Shown here: positions 18,683 through 26,254 of the stretch, piece by piece
Layout: the number at the start of each line of letters is the position of its first letter
How positions within the stretch are numbered: the first letter of the stretch is position 1
Origin: 70-18 sp041691815
Lineage (GTDB): Bacteria > Pseudomonadota > Alphaproteobacteria > Acetobacterales > Acetobacteraceae
Direction: 5' to 3'
Assembly: GCA_041691815.1 (NCBI GenBank)
Contig: JBEPTZ010000047.1
Location: forward strand, 1 to 31,569
DNA length: 31,569 nucleotides
Notes under the pieces: generated by a model
What the model was told of the DNA's origin: nothing
Database searches by the model: none
The model's input: the letters and a program-made list of their open reading frames with translations, nothing else
Program-made: the position numbers and the translations under genes

Positions 18683-19953
18683 ACCGAGTGCTGCTCCCAC
18701 CAGTTGGCGACCGCCTGCTCGAGCACGGCGCGGCCGGCGTCGTGGGCGATCGGGTCGAGCGCCTCGGAGAGGAAGGCGCGGATCAGCATGGCGCGGGCTT
18801 CGGCGAGGCTGAGGCCACGGCTGCGCAGGTAGAACAGGTGGTTCTCATCCAGCTCGCCGACGGTGCAGCCGTGGCTGCATTTGACGTCGTCGGCGTAGAT
18901 TTCCAGTTGCGGCTTGGCGTTGATTTCCGCGCCCGGCGACAGCAGCAGGGTCTGGTTCATCTGGTAGCCGTCGGTTTTCTGGGCCAGGCGGTTGACCTCG
19001 ATCTTGCCCTGGAAGACGCCGTGCGCGCGGTCGGTCAGCACGTTTTTCACGGTCTGGCGGGATTGGGTGTTGGGGGCGTCGTGCAGCACCACGGTGGTGA
19101 AGTCGCCGTGCTGCTCGCCGCCGAGCAGTTGTGCGGCGTTGAGGTGCGCCGCCGCGCCGGAGCCGCCGAGGCGGGCGTGCACTTCCATGCGGGAGAGTCG
19201 GGCGCCGAGGTTCAGCGCGAAGCTGTCATAGGTGCCGCGCTCGGCGACATCGGCGTAGACGGTGGAGAGGTGGAAGGCGGCCTTGGCCTCGTCCTGCAGG
19301 CGCAGATGGGTCAGCGTGGCGTCGGCCTCGACGGTGGCGGAGAGCACCGGGTTGTCGAGATACGAGCCCTCGCCGAGGAAGATCTCGATCAGCGTCATGC
19401 GGCTGCCGGCGGCCAGATGCACGGCGTGGCGGGGGTGGAAGGCGGTGGCGCGGTCGGCGGCGCCGGTGCCGAGGCTGACCAGCACCAGGGTGCCGGCGTC
19501 GGTGCCGGCGGGCACGGTGATCGCCGCACCGTCCTCGGCGAGCATGGTGTTCAGCGCCACCAGCTTGTCCTGCTCCGGGCGGGCCAGCGGGCCGAGTGCC
19601 GGGGCGCCGGTGGCGATGATTGCCGGGGTCGCGGGGGTGGAGAGGTCGGCGCGGTAGCGGCCATCGGCGAACACCAGGCGCGGCGCGTCGATGGCCGGCA
19701 GGCGGGCCAGCAGCGCGGTGCAATCGGCCGGCGCCGGCAGTGGGGTGTGGAAATCGACCTCGGCGACCGGGCGCAGGAAGGTGTAGCGCCAGGCTTCCTC
19801 GCGGGCGCCGGGCAGGCCGCCGGCGCGGAACAGGTCGGCCGCCGCCTCGCGCAGGCCGGGATCGCCGGGCAGGCTGGATTTCAGGCCGTCATAGCGGCTG
19901 AGGAAGGCCTGGGCGCCCTGCTGCAGGGCGGAGGGCGGACGGATCGCGTTCAT
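18679..19953 (-). CDS. sufD: Fe-S cluster assembly scaffold subunit SufD
   Basis: SufD pairs with SufB and two SufC ATPases to form the SufBC2D scaffold on which clusters are built. It is thought to help iron entry. The 424 residues have the poorly conserved helical N-terminus of SufD and a beta-helix core with the C-terminal family block KCSHGCTVGELDENHLFYL. The conserved His of that block is present, followed by the SufC-contact helices (SRGLSLAEARAMLIRAFL). The N-terminal half contains AWRYTFLRPVAEVDF, typical of SufD. Start and stop overlap sufC and sufS as ATGA on both sides. Confidence 0.94.
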   Translation of the reverse strand: MNAIRPPSALQQGAQAFLSRYDGLKSSLPGDPGLREAAADLFRAGGLPGAREEAWRYTFLRPVAEVDFHTPLPAPADCTALLARLPAIDAPRLVFADGRYRADLSTPATPAIIATGAPALGPLARPEQDKLVALNTMLAEDGAAITVPAGTDAGTLVLVSLGTGAADRATAFHPRHAVHLAAGSRMTLIEIFLGEGSYLDNPVLSATVEADATLTHLRLQDEAKAAFHLSTVYADVAERGTYDSFALNLGARLSRMEVHARLGGSGAAAHLNAAQLLGGEQHGDFTTVVLHDAPNTQSRQTVKNVLTDRAHGVFQGKIEVNRLAQKTDGYQMNQTLLLSPGAEINAKPQLEIYADDVKCSHGCTVGELDENHLFYLRSRGLSLAEARAMLIRAFLSEALDPIAHDAGRAVLEQAVANWWEQHSV

Positions 19954-20699
19954 GCCGCCTCCGCGACGATCGCCGCGTAGCCATCGGCCTCCAGCGCCAG
20001 CGCCAGTTCCGGGCCGCCGGAGCGGATGATGCGGCCGTTGGCCAGCACGTGCACACGGTCCGGCACCAGATGGTCGAGCAGGCGCTGGTAATGGGTGATG
20101 ACCACCGCCGAGAAGCCGGGCGAGCGGAGTGCGTTGACGCCATCGGCGACGATCTTCAGGGCGTCGATATCCAGGCCGGAATCGGTTTCGTCGAGGACTG
20201 CGATGCGCGGGCGCAGCAACTCCATCTGCAGCACCTCGTTGCGCTTTTTCTCGCCGCCGGAGAAGCCGACATTGACGTTGCGCTTCAGGGTGTCCTCAGG
20301 CATCGACAGCCGCTTGGTTTCGGCGCGGGCCAGCTTGAGGAATTCGACGGCGTTGAGTTCGGGTTCGCCGCGGGTGCGGCGCTGGGCGTTCATCGCGGTG
20401 CGCAGGAAGTTGGCGTTGTTCACGCCGGGCAGTTCGACCGGATACTGGAAGGCCAGGAACAGGCCGGCGGCGGCGCGCTGCTCGGGCTCCATGGCCAGGA
20501 TATCGACGCCGTCGAAGGTGGCGGTGCCGGCGGTGACGGTATAGCCGTTGCGCCCGGCCAGCACGTAGCCGAGGGTGGACTTGCCGGAGCCGTTGGGGCC
20601 CATGATGGCGTGAATTTCGCCGTCCGGCACGACCAGGTCGATGCCTTTCAGGATCTGCTTGCCGTCGATTTCGGCAGCCAGGTTCTTGATCTCGAGCAT
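19950..20699 (-). CDS. sufC: Fe-S cluster assembly ATPase SufC
   Basis: SufC is a soluble ABC-type ATPase that drives conformational change in the SufBC2D scaffold. The 249-residue length fits. Walker A is GPNGSGKST (residues 34-42), the signature is FSGGEKKR and Walker B is IAVLDETDSGLD, with the extended Glu-Thr-Asp typical of SufC. The late His-switch ITHYQRLL is also present. AGGA lies about eight bases before the ATG, and the gene starts ten bases after the sufB stop. It is not a transporter ATPase: there is no partner permease and the neighbours are SUF genes. Confidence 0.96.
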   Translation of the reverse strand: MLEIKNLAAEIDGKQILKGIDLVVPDGEIHAIMGPNGSGKSTLGYVLAGRNGYTVTAGTATFDGVDILAMEPEQRAAAGLFLAFQYPVELPGVNNANFLRTAMNAQRRTRGEPELNAVEFLKLARAETKRLSMPEDTLKRNVNVGFSGGEKKRNEVLQMELLRPRIAVLDETDSGLDIDALKIVADGVNALRSPGFSAVVITHYQRLLDHLVPDRVHVLANGRIIRSGGPELALALEADGYAAIVAEAA

Positions 20700-20709
20700 A
20701 TTGGATTCC

Positions 20710-22194
20710 TTAGCCTACCGAGCCTTCGAGACTCACGGCGAGCAGTTTGGTTGCTTCCACGGCGAATTCCATCGGCAACTCCTTCAGCACATCCTTGCAG
20801 AAGCCGTTGACGATCATCCCGACCGCATCCTCTTGCGACAGGCCGCGCTGGCGACAGTAGAACAACTGGTCCTCGTCGATCTTGGAGGTGGTCGCCTCGT
20901 GTTCCAGCCGGGCGGTGGGGTTGCGGCTTTCGATGTACGGCACGGTGTGGGCGCCGCAGTCGTTGCCGATCAGCAGGCTGTCGCACTGGGTGAAGTTGCG
21001 GGCGCCGGCGGCCTGCGGGCGCACCTTGACCAGGCCGCGATAGGTGTTGTTCGACTGCCCGGCGCTGATGCCCTTGGAGACGATGGTGCTGGTGGTGTTG
21101 CGGCCGATATGGATCATCTTGGTGCCGGTATCGGCCTGCTGCTTATGGTTGGTGACGGCGACCGAGTAGAACTCGCCGACGCTGTCATCGCCGCGCAGGA
21201 TGCAGGACGGATATTTCCAGGTGATCGCCGAGCCGGTTTCCACCTGGGTCCAGGAGATCTTGCTGCGGGCGCCGCGGCAGTCGCCACGCTTGGTGACGAA
21301 GTTGTAGATGCCGCCACGGCCGTCCTCGTCGCCGGGGTACCAGTTCTGCACCGTGCTGTATTTGATCCGGGCGTCGGCCATCGCCACCAGTTCGACCACG
21401 GCTGCGTGCAGCTGGTTCTCGTCGCGCTGCGGCGCGGTGCAGCCTTCCAGGTAGGAAACCTGGGCACCTTCCTCGGCGATGATCAGGGTGCGTTCGAACT
21501 GCCCGGTATTGGCGGTGTTGATGCGAAAATAGGTGGACAGTTCCATCGGGCAGCGGACGCCCTTGGGGATGAACACGAAGCTGCCATCGGTGAACACCGC
21601 GCTGTTCAGCGCGGCGAAATAGTTGTCCTGCTTCGGCACCACGCTGCCGAGATACTGGCGCACCAACTCGGGATGCTCGCGGATGGCGTCGCTGATCGGG
21701 CAGAAGATAACGCCTACCTCGGCAAGGTTCTTGCGGAAGGTGGTGGCCACCGAGACACTGTCGAGCACGGCGTCGATGGCGACCGGCGGGCGCTCGTTCT
21801 CGTCGGAGCCGACCACACCGGCCAGCACTTCGCGCTCGCGCAGCGGGATGCCGAGTTTTTCGTACATCTCCAGCAATGCCGGGTCGACCTCGGCGAGCGA
21901 CTTCGGCCGCGGCTTCTTCGGCGCGGCGTAATAGTGGACGTCCTGGTAGTCGATCGGCGAGATCTTCAGCATCGCCCAGTTCGGCTCTTCCATCTTCAGC
22001 CAGGCGGCATAGGCGGCGAGGCGGTATTCCAGCATCCATTCCGGCTCTTCCTTGCGCGCCGAAATCAGCCGGATGATGTCCTCGTTCAATCCTTTCGGCG
22101 CGATATCCATTTCGATATCGGTGGTGAAACCCCACTTGTAGGTGGAGCCGGTGACGGCGGTCAGGGTGTCGATGGTCTCTTCAACGGCGGCCAT
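20710..22194 (-). CDS. sufB: Fe-S cluster assembly scaffold subunit SufB
   Basis: SufB is the central scaffold on which sulfur and iron join into the nascent cluster. The 494-residue protein has the SufB N-terminal block (YKWGFTTDIEMDIAPKGL), the acceptor-cysteine region KRGDCRGARSKISWTQ (equivalent to E. coli Cys254) and the C-terminal LLIGNDCGAHTVPY. The EHEATTSKIDEDQLFY block, with conserved Glu and His, is also present. GAGGA lies about ten bases before the ATG. It follows the Rrf2 regulator after 12 bases on the same strand, so it is the first structural gene of the operon. Confidence 0.96.
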   Translation of the reverse strand: MAAVEETIDTLTAVTGSTYKWGFTTDIEMDIAPKGLNEDIIRLISARKEEPEWMLEYRLAAYAAWLKMEEPNWAMLKISPIDYQDVHYYAAPKKPRPKSLAEVDPALLEMYEKLGIPLREREVLAGVVGSDENERPPVAIDAVLDSVSVATTFRKNLAEVGVIFCPISDAIREHPELVRQYLGSVVPKQDNYFAALNSAVFTDGSFVFIPKGVRCPMELSTYFRINTANTGQFERTLIIAEEGAQVSYLEGCTAPQRDENQLHAAVVELVAMADARIKYSTVQNWYPGDEDGRGGIYNFVTKRGDCRGARSKISWTQVETGSAITWKYPSCILRGDDSVGEFYSVAVTNHKQQADTGTKMIHIGRNTTSTIVSKGISAGQSNNTYRGLVKVRPQAAGARNFTQCDSLLIGNDCGAHTVPYIESRNPTARLEHEATTSKIDEDQLFYCRQRGLSQEDAVGMIVNGFCKDVLKELPMEFAVEATKLLAVSLEGSVG

Positions 22195-22206
22195 ATGCAG
22201 CGTCCT

Positions 22207-22668
22207 CTATTCGGCGGCGGCGATAGATGCGTGGGCAGGCAGGCGGAAGACGGCGGGAACCGAGGCGGTGCGCATCTCGGCCAGCGTGATACCGCCGAGG
22301 GCGGTGCGGATGGCGTCGTTCACCAGGTCCCAGCGGCCCTTCACGGCGCAGATGTTCTGCACGTCGCAGCAGCCGCCGGAGCCCTCGACGCAGGCGGTGA
22401 GCGCGATCGGGCCATCGATGGCGGCGATCACGTCGGCGATGGTCACCCGGTCCAGCGTCTGGCGCAGGCGGTAGCCGCCGCGGGCGCCGCGCTGGGAGGC
22501 GACCAGGCTGGCGGCGCCGAGCGCCTTCAGCACCTTGGCGACGGTGGGTTCCGGCACGCCGGTGGCCAGCGCGATGCCCGGCGAGGTCTGCACCGGCTCG
22601 CGGGATTCATCGGACAGGCGGATCAGCACCACCACCGCGTAATCCGTCAGTTTCGAGAGCCGAAGCAT
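22207..22668 (-). CDS. Rrf2-family SUF operon regulator, cluster-binding type
   Basis: This is a transcription factor of the Rrf2/IscR family that heads the SUF operon and probably senses Fe-S status. The 153 residues begin with the helix-turn-helix block LRLSKLTDYAVVVLIRL and the wing RGARGGYRL (60-68). The C-terminal half has a cysteine cluster at 93, 100, 101 and 107 (TACVEGSGGCC...NIC). The spacing resembles the SUF-type regulators rather than E. coli IscR, whose third Cys is followed by His; here the equivalent is KGRW. No purine-rich site is perfect, but GGCGGA lies close upstream. It probably represses its own operon. Target sites are inferred, not proven. Confidence 0.9.
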   Translation of the reverse strand: MLRLSKLTDYAVVVLIRLSDESREPVQTSPGIALATGVPEPTVAKVLKALGAASLVASQRGARGGYRLRQTLDRVTIADVIAAIDGPIALTACVEGSGGCCDVQNICAVKGRWDLVNDAIRTALGGITLAEMRTASVPAVFRLPAHASIAAAE

Positions 22669-22832
22669 CGCTGTTCCGCCTTAACCGGACCCCAACGGTC
22701 CTGATTGTCTGGAAATGGCCCATCGGCCGCGCCGCGTCAAGGGCCGGGGGTGGCGCCGCATGCGCTGGAACAAATCGACTTCGGCCTGGGCGTGCTAATG
22801 TGGCTGACGCCACTGCCGTTCGGGGAAGTTCG
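22669..22832. promoter_or_regulatory. Divergent control region between the SUF operon and the metal ATPase
   Basis: This 164-bp gap separates two outward-reading units. On the - strand a TTGACG box (22735-22740) is followed 17 bases on by a weak CATTTC (22712-22717). Just beyond lies a perfect inverted repeat, GGACC-ccaac-GGTCC (22687-22701), well placed to be an operator near the start of SUF transcription. On the + strand GGGGAAG (about 22820-22826) is the ribosome binding site of the ATPase. Promoter and operator calls are pattern-based guesses. Confidence 0.4.
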
Positions 22833-25148
22833 ATGCCGCGTCGCCTGCTGTTGCTGACCGTGCTGGTGCTGATGGCGGCGGGTGGCGTGGCCGCCGGGCT
22901 TGGCGAGCCGCTGCTGGCCCGGCTGTGCTGGTCCGCCGCGGCGGTGCCGGTGGCCGCCCTGGTGGCGCGCGATGCGCTGCGCACGCTGGTCGGCGGCAGC
23001 CTCGGCGTCGATATCATCGCGTTGCTGGCGATCATCGCGGCGCTGGCGATGGACCACAGCTTCACCGCCTCGCTGGTCGCGCTGATGGTCGCCGGCGGCA
23101 GTGCGCTGGAGGAATTCGCCGAGCGCCGGGCGCGGCGGGAGCTGACCGCGCTGGTCTCGCGGGTGCCGCGCATCGCGCATCTGCAGCAGGGCGAGGCGGT
23201 CAGCGACATACCGGTGGACGCCATTGCCGCCGGCCAGCTGCTGCTGATCAAGGCCGGCGAGATCCTGCCGGTCGACGGCACTATCGAGGACATCACCGCT
23301 GTACTGGATGAGTCGATGCTGACCGGCGAGCCGCTACCGGTCAGTCGCTCGCCCGGCGAGGCGGCGCGCAGCGGCGTGGTCAATGCCGGCGGGCCGTTCG
23401 TGCTGCGCGCCACCGCCGCCGCCGCCGACAGCAGCTATGCCGCGATCATCCGACTGGTGCAGCAGGCCGAGGGCGAGCGGCCGCCGATGGCCCGGCTGGC
23501 CGATCGCTGGGCGCTGTGGTTCCTGCCGATCACCCTGGCGGTGGCCGGGCTGGCCTGGTGGCTGGGCGGCGATTCCGAGCGGGCGCTGGCGGTGCTGGTG
23601 GTCGCCACCCCCTGCCCGCTGATCCTGGCGGTGCCGGTGGCGCTGGTCTGCGGCATCTCGCGCGCGGCGAGGCACGGCGTCATCGTCAAGGGCGGCGGCG
23701 CGCTGGAGCGGCTGGCCGGCGTGCGCAGCGTGTTGTTCGACAAGACCGGGACGCTCACCTCCGGCACCCCTCGGCTCGCCGGCGTCGAGCCGCTCCCGGG
23801 CTTCGAGACCGACGAGGTGCTGCGATTGGCCGCTAGCCTGGACCAGATGTCCCAGCATGTGGTGGCGGTCGCCATCGTCGCGGCCGCCAGCGGCGCCGGG
23901 TTGAAGTTGGCGCGGCCGGCGGAGGTGGCGGAAATCCCCGGCGGCGGCCTGTCGGGTAGCATCGAGGGCCGCCGCGTTGTCGTCGGCAGCGCCGGGCTGT
24001 TGCAGTCCGCCGGCCTGGTTCTGCCCACCGAGGGCGCCGCCGCCCGGCTTGCCGCCGCGGCGGCTGCGGCATCCTGGGTGGCGGTTGATGGCGTGGTGGC
24101 CGGGGTGCTGCTGCTGGCCGATCGTATCCGGCCGGAAGCGCCGCGCGCCATTCGCGAACTGCGCGCCGCCGGCATCGGTCGCATCGTCATGGTCACCGGC
24201 GACCGCGCCGAGACCGCCGAGGCGGTCGGCACCGCGCTGGGCCTGGACGCAATCCATGCCGATCTCAGTCCGGCCGACAAGATCGCCCTGGTGCGGGCTG
24301 AGCGTGCCGGCGGCGCGGTGCTGATGGTCGGCGATGGCATCAACGATGCGCCGGCGCTGGCGGCGGCCGATGTCGGCGTGGCGATGGGCGTGCATGGCGC
24401 CGCCGCCGCGGCCGAAGCCGCCGACGTGGTGCTGCTGGTGGACCGCATCGACCGCGTCGCCAGCGCCATTACCGCCGCCCGGCGCGCGCGGCGCATCGCA
24501 CTGGAGTCGATCGCCGCCGGCATGGGCCTGTCCGCGCTGGCGATGGGTGCGGCGGCGCTCGGCTATCTGCCGCCGGTCGCCGGCGCGCTGCTGCAGGAGG
24601 TGATCGATATCGCGGTGATCCTCAACGCGCTGCGGGTGCTCACCGGCGACCGGCCGCCGGCGCCGCTGCCGGTGACCGCCGGGGTGCCGCGGATCATGCG
24701 CGATCACGCCGAGATGCGCGGGCTGGTCGAGCGCATGCGGCATACCGCGGACAGGCTGCATGTTCCCGGTCCGGTTCCGGTCGAGGATCTGCGGGCGATC
24801 AGTGAGAGCCTGCGCACCCTGCTGCTGCCGCACCAGGCGGCCGAGGAGCGGCACACCTTCCCCGAACTGGCGCGGCGGCTCGGCGGGCGCGACCCGCTGG
24901 GGGCGATGACCCGCATGCATGACGAGATCGCCCACCAGACCGCCCGCTTCACCGCGCTGGTCGAGCGGCTGGACGCCGCATCCGCCACCGACGGCGAGGC
25001 GCGCGAGGCGCGGCGGCTGCTTTACGTGCTGGACGCCATCATCGCCTTGCACCTGGCGGCCGAAGAGGAACTGATGGCGCAGATCCAGGACCTGCCGCCG
25101 CCGGAGGCGGCCACGCCCGGGGTTCACAACCCCAGCGTCGCCCCCTAG
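22833..25148 (+). CDS. P1B-type metal-transporting ATPase with C-terminal hemerythrin-like domain (P1B-5 type)
   Basis: This is an inner-membrane heavy-metal ATPase of 771 residues. There is no N-terminal CxxC metal domain. The transmembrane metal motif is TPCP (259-262) instead of CPC, the phosphorylated Asp303 lies in DKTGT, and TGEP (164-167), MVTGD (453-457) and GDGIND (500-505) are in place. The usual HP of the nucleotide domain is SQHV. Residues about 618-755 form a hemerythrin-like four-helix domain with ligand-type His/Glu in RDHAEM (His624), LPHQAAEE (His667), MHDEI (His696) and HLAAEEE (His740). TPCP plus a hemerythrin tail defines the P1B-5 group (Nia of Sinorhizobium, tied to Ni/Fe transport). 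The ATG at 22833 has GGGGAAG upstream. A GTG at 22800 would add 11 residues. Divergent placement next to SUF suggests a role in iron homeostasis (inference). Confidence 0.88.
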   Translation: MPRRLLLLTVLVLMAAGGVAAGLGEPLLARLCWSAAAVPVAALVARDALRTLVGGSLGVDIIALLAIIAALAMDHSFTASLVALMVAGGSALEEFAERRARRELTALVSRVPRIAHLQQGEAVSDIPVDAIAAGQLLLIKAGEILPVDGTIEDITAVLDESMLTGEPLPVSRSPGEAARSGVVNAGGPFVLRATAAAADSSYAAIIRLVQQAEGERPPMARLADRWALWFLPITLAVAGLAWWLGGDSERALAVLVVATPCPLILAVPVALVCGISRAARHGVIVKGGGALERLAGVRSVLFDKTGTLTSGTPRLAGVEPLPGFETDEVLRLAASLDQMSQHVVAVAIVAAASGAGLKLARPAEVAEIPGGGLSGSIEGRRVVVGSAGLLQSAGLVLPTEGAAARLAAAAAAASWVAVDGVVAGVLLLADRIRPEAPRAIRELRAAGIGRIVMVTGDRAETAEAVGTALGLDAIHADLSPADKIALVRAERAGGAVLMVGDGINDAPALAAADVGVAMGVHGAAAAAEAADVVLLVDRIDRVASAITAARRARRIALESIAAGMGLSALAMGAAALGYLPPVAGALLQEVIDIAVILNALRVLTGDRPPAPLPVTAGVPRIMRDHAEMRGLVERMRHTADRLHVPGPVPVEDLRAISESLRTLLLPHQAAEERHTFPELARRLGGRDPLGAMTRMHDEIAHQTARFTALVERLDAASATDGEAREARRLLYVLDAIIALHLAAEEELMAQIQDLPPPEAATPGVHNPSVAP

Positions 25149-25183
25149 GTTCACCTCGCGATATCACCCACGGAGAAACGCCC

Positions 25184-26116
25184 ATGCCCGAAACCGTCAC
25201 ACCCGGCACCATGATGGCCGGCAAGGTCGTGGTCGTCACCGGCGCCGGTGGCGGCATTGGCCGCGAGATCGCCATCATGATGGCCAGCGAGGGTGCCCGT
25301 GTGATCATCAACGATATCGGCGCGTCGCTGACCGGCGAAGGCTCGTCCGATACGCCGGCGCAGCAGACCAAACAGATCATCGAGCAGCGCGGCGGCCAGG
25401 CCGAGATCAACACCGACAGCGTGGCGAGTTGGGACGGCGGGCGGCGCATCATCCAGGCGGCGCTGGACCATTTCGGCCGGATCGACGCGGTGGTGAACAA
25501 TGCCGGCATCCTGCGCGACGTGATCTTTCACAAGATGAGTGAGGATGACTGGCTGAGCGTCATCAACGTGCATCTGAACGGCTGCTTCTTCACCTCGCGC
25601 GCCGCCGCCGAGCATTTCCGCAAGCAGGAGAGCGGGGCGCTGGTGCATATGAGCAGCACCTCCGGGCTGCTGGGGAATTTCGGGCAGGCGAATTATTCGG
25701 CGGCCAAGCTGGGCATCACCGCGCTGTCCAAGTCGATCGCGCTCGACATGCAGCGGTATAACGTGCGCAGCAACTGCATCGCGCCGTTCGCCTGGAGCCG
25801 CATGACCAGCTCGATTCCGGCCAATACGCCGGAGCAGCAGGCCCGGGTTGCCAAGATCCAGCAGATGACGCCGGACAAGAACGCACCGATGGCGGTGTTC
25901 CTGGCGTCGGACGCCGCCCGCGGGGTCAGCGGGCAGGTGTTTGCCACTCGCTATAACGAGATCTTCCTGATGTCCTCGGCGCGGCCGATCCGCGGCATCC
26001 ATCGCGGCGAGGGCTGGACGCCGACGCTGGTCGCCGAGCACGCGTTCCCGGCGCTGAAGGCCTCGTTCATGCCGCTCGATCGCTCGGGCGATGTGTTTTC
26101 TTGGGACCCCGTTTAA
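25184..26116 (+). CDS. Short-chain dehydrogenase/reductase, hydroxyacyl-CoA dehydrogenase-like
   Basis: This is an NAD(P)-dependent SDR oxidoreductase of 310 residues. The cofactor motif TGAGGGIG lies at 19-26, NNAG at 105-108, the structural Asn in INVHLNG near 128, the catalytic Ser near 158 and YSAAK at 171-175. The insertion after the second strand (NDIGASLTGEGSSDTPAQQT) and the extra ~50 residues at the C-terminus resemble the (3R)-hydroxyacyl-CoA dehydrogenase part of type 2 multifunctional enzymes. GGAGAA precedes the ATG. The acyl-CoA synthetase downstream supports work on acyl-CoA compounds, but the substrate is not determinable. Confidence 0.9.
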   Translation: MPETVTPGTMMAGKVVVVTGAGGGIGREIAIMMASEGARVIINDIGASLTGEGSSDTPAQQTKQIIEQRGGQAEINTDSVASWDGGRRIIQAALDHFGRIDAVVNNAGILRDVIFHKMSEDDWLSVINVHLNGCFFTSRAAAEHFRKQESGALVHMSSTSGLLGNFGQANYSAAKLGITALSKSIALDMQRYNVRSNCIAPFAWSRMTSSIPANTPEQQARVAKIQQMTPDKNAPMAVFLASDAARGVSGQVFATRYNEIFLMSSARPIRGIHRGEGWTPTLVAEHAFPALKASFMPLDRSGDVFSWDPV

Positions 26117-26129
26117 GAGAAGTAAGGCC

Positions 26130-26227
26130 GGGGCTCTGCCCCGCACCCCGCCAAGGGCCGGGCCCTTGGAACCCATCGATGAGGTCCAGGGGCTCGGCCC
26201 CTGGTGGGGGTGCGGGGGCGAAGCCCC
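26130..26227. repeat. REP/BIME-like pair of inverted palindromic units
   Basis: Four perfect hairpins lie in a row: GGGGC/GCCCC (26130-26142), CCAAGGGCC/GGCCCTTGG (26151-26169), CCAGGGGC/GCCCCTGG (26186-26204) and GGGGC/GCCCC (26215-26227). The left two and right two are related units in opposite orientation around a central ATCGAT. The right unit read backwards also gives GGGGCTTCGCCCC followed by GCACCCC, as on the left. Similar GC-rich repeats are common between genes in alphaproteobacteria. The element starts 14 bases after the SDR stop and may also act as a terminator or mRNA stabiliser. Confidence 0.8.
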
Positions 26228-26254
26228 TGGGCTTCCTTTGTTGAGCGAGGTCCC

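Noticed and set aside
23334..25154. 606-codon open frame on the - strand opposite the metal ATPase
   Set aside because: It is a shadow frame with no recognisable domain; the ATPase motifs on the + strand are complete.
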